DNA from: Otis tarda
Taxonomy: Eukaryota; Chordata; Aves; Otidiformes; Otididae
Length of the DNA stretch: 64,000 bases
NCBI GenBank assembly: GCA_026413225.1
Contig: CM048552.1
Coordinates: 145,155,053 to 145,219,052 of the forward strand
Reading direction: 5' to 3'
The notes below the pieces were generated by a model, which was given only the letters and a program-made list of their open reading frames with translations, did not search any database and was not told the DNA's origin. The translations under genes and the position numbers were made by a program. Of the stretch, positions 54,886 through 64,000 are shown in pieces (within the stretch, counting starts at the first letter, position 1; each line of letters begins with the position of its first letter).

Positions 54886-55927
54886 AGATACACAGTTAAA
54901 TATTAAAAATTGTATCAAATTTAGGAAGTTTCTGGCTATCAGCTAAGCCACCAAAATGAACTGTGTAGCCTGCCAAAATTGTCCAATAATATACATTAGT
55001 TTAAACATCTGGGAAATTAGTTTGCATTATTATAGTCTCCCTCTCAAGAGTACAAGAGTTCACATTTGGGTTACTCTAGCAGCTCCCCATTTGGGCAGAA
55101 TATGTTAACTCACCCTAACTTAATTCAAAATTGTTAACAAAAAAAATATTAAAACTTCAGATATTAAGTAAACGTAGTTGTTTATCTAATAATGATGGCT
55201 GATCAAGCTGTTTATACCACCACTTAATATTCTTAAAGCTTATTTATTTAGATTAAAAGGACTACAGACAGAAAATACGATGGAGTTGAAAAAACAGCTT
55301 TTCAAGGTGAAATATGTATCACTGTCACAAAGTAAAAGGTGACTTTACATATGATTTTATAATGGATCTTATGTATTTGTGTAGTTGGTAATATACTGTT
55401 GCTCTTGAAGCTTTCAACAACATTTTACTTATTGCTATGGAAGCAGTGATAAGCTGCATAGGATCGCTTACATCATTTTAGTTAAGATACGTTCCAAATC
55501 CTCACAGAGCCTCTCGGGTTCAACCCTGGTAAGTCTTTGCGATTTATTTTGGGATTTGACCTCCACCTACATGATCCTTGTTACATCACTTCATAACGGT
55601 TGTAGTTCAGCTGTATGTTACGTATGTTGTGTACGTTACATGTGACAGCCTGCAGTTCCGATACAGGTGACAAACGAACTTCAAAGACTGCACACTGGAC
55701 CTTTAAGCAACTATGTGATTTGCAAACAAGGTGCAACTATGATTTGCAGGTTTGTAAATTAACCTGCAGATTTAACTCTGGCACACTCTCATGGAAATCA
55801 GCTTTGTATAAAGGTTACTGGATCAAGCCCAAGGGGTTGAAAAAATAATTAGCAGGCTGCCCCACCTTATCCTTATGAATCATGATGCATAACAGTTTAA
55901 ATCAACAATTCTTACACCCTATGATCT

Positions 55928-55968
55928 CTTTTCAAATGTTATTACTACACTTTTCAAATGTTATTACT
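55928..55968. repeat. Perfect 19-bp duplication at 22-bp spacing
   Basis: CTTTTCAAATGTTATTACT occurs at 55928-55946 and again at 55950-55968, separated by ACA. It is a local tandem duplication. Confidence 0.9.
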
Positions 55969-57564
55969 CTCTGCTATATCATATTGCATTTTTCATAGTC
56001 TGTGGCCACTGATATCCGAAAATGCACGTAATTCATATGTGTAGCCTAGTAACCTCAGCACTAAAGATCTGTCAAGCAAACACACTACCTCTCTCCAGGA
56101 TACATATTCATACACACAACACTGCATATTCATATATGTATAATTTATAGTTTTAGAATGGAATGCATGTGATTATCCTTGATCCATTCGATGCTTGAGT
56201 CCCTGCCACCTTGTAGCAGCAAAATAATCTTTTAAATAATTTGAATTATTTGGACTGAGTTTCATATCTATGAATTATTAGTAATACAGTTCTACTTTTT
56301 AAGATTTACTAAATTTTTTTGCAGACCATTTTCTGTGACGGTATCATCTTTTAGACCGGAAACGGTTCAGGAGAAACTAGCTGTGTATATTGAACATAAC
56401 AATGTAAATTAAAACACAGTAAATTACAACTTACAGTTGACTGGACAACCAAGTCACATCGTGTTGTTTCTGTTGCTAGTATGGGTTAATATGATGCAAG
56501 TATTCATGTTTATATACAGAAAATAAGCTCTGTGCAAGGCTTCTGTAAACACTGTATAAAATTTACCAGTTCTGGCAACATTCATTTGCTAAGGTAAGAC
56601 TTAAAAGTGAATATAACAAGGGCATGAATACAGCTAAAACACAGCAGGTTTGCACTTCTGAATGAATATCTATTAAAAAAAATATATATGTGTTTACATG
56701 TGTGCACGTGCATACACGTGAATGTTATCCATTCAAAGTGACTCCCTGCTCACTTTATGTAAACTATTGCAGCCATCCCATTTGGCTAGGGAAGGAAAAC
56801 ATGGTGAGGTAATTTGTGTCACGTTTCACATGCAGTAACAAGGCGTTCAGCAGAAGAGGATTTACGAGATGCTAATGAAAAGAGATGGCAACATTGGAGA
56901 AGGCTGCTGGATAATGTGGCTGAGCCGAAATGACAGAGCTTGGTTGGGTGCAAATTGGATGACAAAGGTTGGGATGCGCAGAGGTATACAGAAGGCTGAG
57001 CTGACAGATGCTGACATGGAAGGATGGTGTATAATTTTTTAAAGCTGATGTGCTCTTCCCTCAAGTCATTCACTGCTTGTTTACCATGATTACCCTTGCT
57101 GATTAGACATCCTGACAGTCCCATTATCATGTGCACCATGTATTTTTCTAATCAGATGGCTATAGCATGCATACCCAAAGAAAACAACATTAAAAATATC
57201 AGAGAACAAAAAATAACTGTGCCGACTGAAGGCAGTTATGCTATTTCAAAAAGTCTAACATCTGAAACTACAATTTACTCAGTGTAACTATGAAAATTAC
57301 AGACTTTAAATAAAACAGTCCTCTTACTACTTGCTTTGATTGTAACAACTCTGAATCTGGAAAACAAAATATAGTAAAAAGTGCCCACTATTAACCAGTG
57401 TCAACATTTACATTTAACATAATTTCTTCAGAGATTTAAAGTAAAGTTCTTGTCATTTTTCCTTGTCTTCTTTTGGCTTTTTCCTCTGAGCAAGTGAGTG
57501 GACCATGCATTAGAGAAAGACATTGATTACAGTCATTATCGTATCTTGCAGGTTGTTAGGCACA

Positions 57565-57700
57565 CTATGGCCTGGTCTACACTACACAAGTTTTGCAGAA
57601 GATGACATATTGCTAACAACAAGGTCAATTTAGCGGGAGCACCAGGAATGCCAGGAAAGTTATTTCCTTTCACTGCGCTTGCCAGCCTTTTCTCTGTATA
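57565..57700. repeat. Possible ancient DNA-transposon relic
   Basis: The phrase GGCCTGGTCTACACTAC near 57569 resembles the terminus of old DNA transposons widespread in turtles and archosaurs. The rest is too decayed to classify. Confidence 0.35.
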
Positions 57701-57800
57701 GGGTTTGACAACTTCATGCTCATACCACGGGCGCCGGACAGCAGAGAAGTTAGCGGCACATGGATCGAAATTGACAAAGCTAAGACTCAGTCAAAATGTT

Positions 57801-57918
57801 CAATGCCGGACTGGATGAGGTTTTGAGTGACCGGGTCTAGTGGAAAGTGTCCCTGCCCACGGCAGGGGCTGGAGGATTGGAACTAGATCTTCAAGGTCCC
57901 TTCTAGCCCAAATCTTTT
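57801..57918 (+). mobile_element. CR1 LINE 3'-end relic
   Basis: It has the CR1 3' end order 'gactggatgaggttttgagtg', 'tgcccacggcaggggctgg', 'ggaactagatcttcaaggtc', 'ccttctagcccaaatc'. It is older than the copies at 18.7 and 32.6 kb and lacks a clear octamer tail. Confidence 0.85.
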
Positions 57919-58169
57919 GGAAAAAAATTCCCCTCAGCCCCAGTTCTGTTTGGATTTGTGTCCTGAATCTAACTGTGGATACAGGGATTTCTGTGTCAAT
58001 TAATCCAATTAACACTTTTCCTTAAAAAAAAAAAAAGCTAGTAAGTTACGCTTCCATGTCAAGCTTTTGAGTTAAGGTTTAGAATTGAAGTCAGAGGCAG
58101 GAGATGATCCCACTCTCACGGGCGTAACAGACACGAAGGCTTAGTGCCGCCTTCCTCTTCCAGACTCAC

Positions 58170-58260
58170 CTTTCCGCATTTCCCTCGGCAGCATCCCCGT
58201 TCAGAAACTCGGCCTCTGTCTGTCCGTCCGTCCGTCCGTCCGAGCGCAGCCGCTCGTGGC
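58170..58260 (-). other. CNGA3: Candidate CNGA3 5' UTR exon (3' boundary only)
   Basis: On the minus strand, CpG-island sequence ends in CGGAAAG followed by the near-consensus donor GTGAGT (GT at 58168-58169). It would splice to the acceptor before 48098. The transcription start is unknown, so the right limit is arbitrary. The segment contains two ATGs in one frame near 58177-58195, which could act as upstream starts. Confidence 0.45.
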
Positions 58261-58360
58261 CGTTATCCTTAAGCCACACCGCCGGGCACCCCTGCCCTTT
58301 CCCCGTCGCTCCTTCGGTCCGGACCCCGCTCCCGGCCGGCAGCAGCGCTCCCCGGAGGGG

Positions 58361-58385
58361 CGGCCCGGCCCGGCCCGGCCCGGCC
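58361..58385. repeat. (CGGCC)5 minisatellite in CpG island
   Basis: Five perfect CGGCC pentamers in the core of the CpG island. Confidence 0.9.
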
Positions 58386-59087
58386 GCTCCGGTCCGGCGG
58401 GGGCGGTGGGGCAGGGCAGGGGCCGCCGCTGCCGCCCCTCCGCTCGGGGCGGGGACGGATTACAGCCAAAACCCGCTCGCCTAAGCCCGGCTCACCGGAG
58501 AAAGCCGCTCGAAGGGGCTTTGCGATCCTGTTAAGTTCTCCGAGAGGATCAAGACGTCAAAGCGGCTCGGCGGCTCGCCGGCACATTTCTTGCCACGCCG
58601 AGGAAAGTTGAGAGCCCGCCGCAGGCAGGGCCGGGCTGGCCCGGGGCCGTTGGCAGGGCGCGAAGCGACGTGACAAGCGACGTGACCCCCTGCGCGGCGG
58701 CTCCCCCCGGCAGCGACCCACGCCCCGCCCGGCCGGGCGCTCATCCCCTCCGCGCTGCCTCAGTCCCTCTCCGCCCGGCGGGGTCCCGCTGCCGCCGCCG
58801 CCACCCGGCTCCCGGCCGCGCTCACTGCTCCCGCCGCCGCCGCGGGGAGAGACTGGCGGGTGGGGCTGGAGGGGGCCGGCTCCGAGGCGTCCCCAGAGGG
58901 GGAGAGCGCTCCCCGTCGTCGGAGAAACCCGGCTGCCCACCGCTGCCCCCTGTCCCGCTCCCCGCTCCCGCATCCACCGCCCCCGCGGCCAGCCGCACGC
59001 CTTGCGCGCCGGGCTGCCCGTTGAGGACGGCGGGGCTGAGGGGAGCGGGTTTGGCCGGGCGGGGAGCGGGGCCTGGTCAGGAAGGCG

Positions 59088-59248
59088 ATGGTGGTGGCGG
59101 CGGGAGGTGAGGGGGTTGAGGGGGGGCGGGAGGGAAACGTCCCTGCACGTCCGTGAGGAGACAATAGCCCACAGCCGGTCACAGCACCGCTGTGGGGACC
59201 GGGGCCTTCTCCGCGGTGAGGAGAGGTCTCTCCTTGGTGTACGGCTGG
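59088..59248 (+). other. Candidate divergent first exon on plus strand
   Basis: Two donor-like sites follow each other at the right edge of the CpG island: GTGAGG after 59106, and GTAAGT (GT at 59249-59250) after 59248. An ATG at 59088 encodes six residues (Met-Val-Val-Ala-Ala-Gly) before the first donor. No matching downstream exon was recognised up to 64000, so this could be a divergent non-coding transcript or chance. Confidence 0.25.
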
Positions 59249-59310
59249 GTAAGTTTCTTCTCCGGTCCTTTGGCCCTCCCTCCCTGGCTGGAGAGAGCTC
59301 ACCTTCAGCC

Positions 59311-62300
59311 TGCTCCCCTCACCTTGTCCTGCTGAAGCTGCCTTGAAGGCTTTCACACTCCCCTGAGCTTCACCTGTTTGATTCCCATCCTGCTTCTCCC
59401 AGGGTCCAGAAAAGTTGGAGACAAAAGACCGTGTATGAAAACTCCATAAAATGATTCTTCAGCTGGAAAAAAAAAAGAGTCGGCAAAAGCCATGTCATTC
59501 GTAACTGAGAGGCTGCTGCACTTTGCTGCACGTCGGTTCAGCTAGATTGAGCACAACACGGCACTAGAGATGCATTTAAGTGCTTGGGTTTGTGGAGAGG
59601 CAGAGTCACTCACCCCTCGCTAAGAATTATTTTACATACGAAAAATGAACCACATCACACAACAAGCACTCATCAAAGCAAAATGCCACGTCTAAAACTC
59701 TTAAAACCCCACCAGAAACTCAAGCTCTCTCTCACTCAGCTCATTAGTCTTCAGAGTAACATTTTTTTTGTGGATCAAAACAGAAAAGCCTGCCAAGGCA
59801 CAAAGTGTTTGAAGACCATGTTTTTTCTCCTCCTTTCTTGCTGGATTGCACCCCCCGCCTCCCCCCAGGAAGCATGGGTAGGGGAGGTGGCCGACCAGAC
59901 ATGCACCAAGTGCCACCTTGCTGTTGTCCCTCAAAAGGCTCAAGCACTGGTTGCACTTTCCAGGCACTACACGTAGATACGCACCCTTTGCAGGTCCTGG
60001 CTTCCTATGACTAAAAGGTCTTGTGGTACAGCTTGCCCCCTTGTTCTGGTTGCCACGTGAAGGAAGCCTGTGAAGGGAATCCAGGAAAAAGCTGTGGAGA
60101 TTTCCAAAAGGTCCCAGATCTGGGCAATAAAGGGATCAGGCTGAAGCAACAAAGATGAATGGCCACCTCTAGAATGCATCGCTTTCCAAAGTCTGTCATA
60201 GTATTCAGTGGTATTGGTGTAAGAAAATTAAAGTATTTTGTTAAAGTTATAATACATCTTCTCAATACCTCAATTTACCTACCTTAATCAAAGTTAAGTC
60301 TCTTCAAATCTTTTATATTGTAGAATTTAATCTCTGAGAGAAAAAATGTTTCATAAAGGAAACTAATTATAACTAATAACTAATTATCTAAGCATTTATC
60401 GTAACATGCATGTTTAAAAATATTTTCTCTTCAAGGAAATAATCCATTGTCAATATAACAACGTTTTTTAAAAAATAAGAATTATTTCTCAGTTTTTAGA
60501 TGAAGCTGAATTACATAAATTTTAGAATAGGTAGTTGATTTTTCAGTCTATAAATATACAATCTGCACTGATTGTTTTCCTTTCTCTCTTCTGGGTTCTT
60601 CCTGGAGTTATAATTCTCTGTAGAAGTACCAATCCTACACTTACAGTTCTGTAGAGGGGTACAAGCCTTAATTAAAGCCTAAAATTCCAACACAAATATT
60701 TTTTATTTTATGTGGGTTGTTAAACTATATACTGAAGAGACAAGCAATGTTAAGCTTTCCTGTTGCATTAGAACAAACAGCCCTTTCCACACAAAAAGCT
60801 TTTGCATGGCAAATACATTTTTTTTTAAATTCTGGAAAAATTGTACAATTTGTGTTAGTACCAGGGAAAACAGTACCCGCTTCTCAGATATATGTGAAGG
60901 CCTTGTGTCCTCTTCAAGAAGTTGCGTTCACTGAGAGACGCGACATGTTTCTTCCTTCAAACAGGGCACTACCTGGAATGACAGAGCTGTTACATGGCGA
61001 GAAAGAGAAGGGCAAGAAAGTGAGGGAAGGTGGGATTAGTTGGGAGTTTATGAAGAGAAGGACAAAGTGGTGGCAAAGCTCCCTACAGCAAGAAACAGAA
61101 ACACTGTTATAAAGGATGTAGGCATCATTCAAGCATTGAAAAACCCCCAAAAAGGGCAACAGAAGGTTTAAACTTGCTGCAAGTTTATGATGTCTCATTA
61201 TACGTGCGCCCATTACACATGTGCCCATTACACATCAAGTCAAACAAAAGAGCCTCTTTCCACCAGATATGCAAAGTGAGTCCTGAGGACATTCACAGGG
61301 CAACAGGGGACCAAAATGGCTCCAGCTCTGCCATAGTGTAGTTAGCGTGAGGTAGGGAGCTGCTGAACCAACTGACCCTCCTTCTGCTCCTCTTGCGTCA
61401 TTTGCTTCTGAGGCACAGGTGCTGCTGAGGGCTTTGTACAAATTCTAAGCACCACAATGTTCAGCTAATTCACTAAAAATGCTAGAAAAGGCTTTTAGTT
61501 GCCGTAAGTTTACTCAAATGAAAATCCAGTTTGCTAAATATAACGCTTTTCTGAATATTGATGACTGTTCCAAACATCAGTGTTGGGACCACACGTCTTC
61601 AAAGGCAGCCTCAGTGACGTAGCTAGTAATTATATTAGAAATTAGGTCCAAAATGAAATGTAACTAGTTGCAAAGCTCACAGATTTAATTCTGCTAAATA
61701 ATCCCCCAAAGAGATTGAACAAACACATTTAGAATGTAGAGCTACACAGACAAAACAAAGTGTTGATATGGAACCGCTAAGGCTCTGACCACACTTAGCT
61801 AGTAGCATGAAGGGCACACAGCAGACTGACAAAAAGGTTTAATTGCTCTTTATGGTCAACAGTCGTTGTCAAAGTAGCAGGCACTAAGAGGCAAAAAAAC
61901 ATACTAAGTCCTGTAGTTAAATTTGGCAACATTTTCCAGTTCTCATATTTATTCCTATGTGCTAATTATGTTCTTATTCCAACCTACTTCCTAGCAGGTT
62001 TCCACCTAGTCGTGGCAGAGTTTTGCCAGTCACCTAGATACTGAAGAAGACAGGAAAAAAGAAATATCTTTTCACTTCTCCATTTTCTGAATTGTTAGAT
62101 ATAAGTGAAAACACACATAATCAGGGAACAAATATTCCTTTCTTCCAACATTTTCCTAATTTCCATAATATTTTCTTTCCAAGTTTAGCTCCTGCTTCAC
62201 TTATACAATCATTAAACTAGTTGTCTGAGAGACATCAACAAGTAGGTTCAACATCCTGACAACTGCAAGACATCATCCATCCAAATAGTTATGTTCAGCA

Positions 62301-64000
62301 AGGCACTACTGATGATTTCACTCAGTGACCTAAAATTATTGGTCTCTGACAGACACCTCTTGAAAACATAACCATGAATTACCATGTCTAATTTCAACAA
62401 AGTATTTTGTAGTTTTTAATGCAAATTAAATATCCATTTTGTTCCACTCTGTCTGCAATTAAGCAAAGCATCAGTGATAGTTAGCAGCTGGAAATTATGA
62501 TTAATAAGAAAGGGAAATTCTGGAGCTCCAGCACCTCAAAGTAGAAAAAAAAAAAAGCAGTCCTTTATGTTACAGTCTTCCATGCCTTAGTCCTCAGCTA
62601 AACACTCTCTTCTTTCTCATAGCTTACTCTCTTATTTTATACTTTTCCAGCTTATTTACAGCTTGCAAGTGAAACTCCTCAGCTGTCAGTCCACTCTCCA
62701 AATTCTTCCTCTTGTTTTCTTTCATCTTTCATGTCATAAACTCCTCATACTTATCCTCAAGCCCCTGTTCAGCTGTGCCCGTCTGCTTCCCTCTTTCATG
62801 TTTTCTTGTTTTGTTATTGTGCCAAGAATTCTATTTTCTAGATTTTTAGTCTGAATTCACTGTGTATCCAGTTTTATCTTCACATTAATAAAATTAGAAC
62901 ATAGCTGACAATACCCACTTCTAGACTTTCCTCCTTTATTTTGAAGTCCGGAAAATGCTAGCATATGAGTAGTATTTAATCAGTGCCTTTCTGTCTAGAA
63001 ACTTGCTTTATTAGACACTCTCTGCTGTTGATGTCTGCTGCCACTCAGGTTTTGCTTCCTAAATACCTTGGAGGAAGAAGAGACTTGAGTAAGGCACCAG
63101 TTGGACCACGGAAGATCTGAATTCTGGCTTTCTGCTTTTTCACAAATCTTTTTGTGCCTCAGTTACTGTTTTTCAAGTGAGAATCATTTGCCAACTTAAA
63201 AATACTACCAGAATAGTCCTAATAATGTCTATTTTTGTTAGGAATAATACTTCAGCTACTGAGCACAGGCAGCAACATAGCTGGTTAGGTGCATACTTTG
63301 CTCCTAGAGAAATGGCTTTAGTTCCTCCCTCTGTGAGAGAATTCTTGTGGCCTGCAGCAAATCACTCAGGTCTGTCTCCACAATCAAATATGTGGGCATT
63401 GAACTCCTGTGGAAATCAAATACCTCTGTGGCTCTAACTTTTAAATATCCTGATACACCTTGATCTATAAAAAGTAAGAGACACTGGGACTCTAAACTGA
63501 GCATAAGTGAAGACTTGTGTAAATTATACAATTACAAACACACACACATGCATCCTTGATACTTTTTAACTTGGAACTTGTACTGTTCCAGGCAATTTGA
63601 GTCAAGGCTTAAATTTCAATGAGATGGACTTTATAAATTTAGCTGGGCAGAAAAAGAAGTTAGCAGAATCAGAGTAGGCATCAAAACTGTAAAGCATCAC
63701 TCCGCCAGCTTGCACTAGTGTAGTAACCATATAGGATGGGAAAGAAATGCTGTTCCACTGAAGTATAAAAGTTCAGTTAAATAGTAGCATATCTGGTAGC
63801 AAAACAGATAAGAGGCAGGAAAATTATAGCACTTTGACTGCAGTTCACCTCAAAACCAAGCACTTCTTAGTCTTATCCAGTAGAGATTTGAGGAGTGTGA
63901 GGCTAGCAATGGCTCCCTCAGGACTGGCAGGCACCTCTTGTCCTTGAGTGTCAGTGCAGTCCAATAACTATTCTATTAATTCTTATTCCACCCACTTTTC
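59311..64000. other. Region right of the CpG island, no gene recognised
   Basis: 4.7 kb of AT-rich sequence with short frames only. I saw no CR1, LTR or conserved peptide. A short direct repeat of GCCCATTACACAT lies near 61208-61236. In human the gene upstream of CNGA3 is VWA3B in the same orientation, so its 3' end might lie to the right, but no exon of it could be identified here. Confidence 0.6.

Larger units (their letters stand above)
48099..58169 (-). other. CNGA3: Probable CNGA3 first intron (5' UTR intron)
   Basis: About 10 kb between the acceptor at 48099-48100 and a donor in the CpG island at 58168-58169. It holds an ancient CR1 (51190-51965), a CR1/CR1/ERV cluster (52372-54885), a tandem duplication (55928-55968), a possible ancient DNA-transposon relic (57565-57700) and a CR1 end (57801-57918). 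The pairing of these two splice sites is inferred. Confidence 0.55.
58150..59310. promoter_or_regulatory. CpG island, likely CNGA3 promoter
   Basis: The only strongly GC- and CpG-rich block in the window, with tandem TCCG at 58223-58242, five CGGCC units at 58361-58385 and many GGGCGG-like Sp1 boxes. It sits about 10 kb upstream of the CNGA3 start codon. A strong minus-strand donor at its left edge and plus-strand donors at its right edge suggest transcription starting here, possibly in both directions. Long open frames on both strands reflect the lack of stop codons in GC-rich DNA and are not called as genes. Confidence 0.8.

Noticed and set aside
58670-59356. Long frames on both strands in the CpG island (146 and 198 codons)
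   Set aside because: GC-rich DNA has few stop codons. The peptides are Ala/Gly/Pro/Arg-rich low-complexity sequence and overlap each other antisense.

Overview
This is nuclear DNA from a bird. Split, spliceable vertebrate genes sit among many CR1 retrotransposon fragments with the typical ATTCTATG-type 3' end, plus avian ERVL-like LTR pieces. The species cannot be named from the sequence. Two protein genes are clear, and they point tail to tail.

Left part (1-14.3 kb), plus strand: the last seven coding exons of UBE3A (E6AP), an E3 ubiquitin ligase. They encode about 336 residues, nearly the whole HECT domain, with the catalytic cysteine in the last exon. The 5' part of the gene lies off the left edge. 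A 3' UTR of about 1-1.5 kb follows, with several AATAAA signals.

Middle (14.3-26.0 kb): an intergenic stretch with no convincing gene. It holds two CR1 3' ends and homopolymer tracts.

Right part (26.0-58.2 kb), minus strand: CNGA3, the cone photoreceptor cyclic-nucleotide-gated channel alpha subunit. Eight coding exons were placed by splice sites, reading phase and similarity to the known protein. They run from the start codon at 48067 to the stop at 26030. A probable 5' UTR exon ends at 58170 inside a CpG island (58.15-59.3 kb). As assembled, the lysine/glutamate-rich coding exon 5 is one base out of phase. Without that extra base the protein would be about 731 residues. The introns carry a CR1 copy, an LTR, and a CR1/CR1/ERV cluster at 52.4-54.9 kb.

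Right edge (59.3-64 kb): no recognisable gene.

The two genes do not work in one pathway. Their interest is positional: UBE3A beside CNGA3 is the arrangement known outside eutherian mammals. In eutherians UBE3A instead lies beside SNRPN and its snoRNA clusters, in the imprinted Prader-Willi/Angelman domain. I found no SNRPN exon or snoRNA array here.
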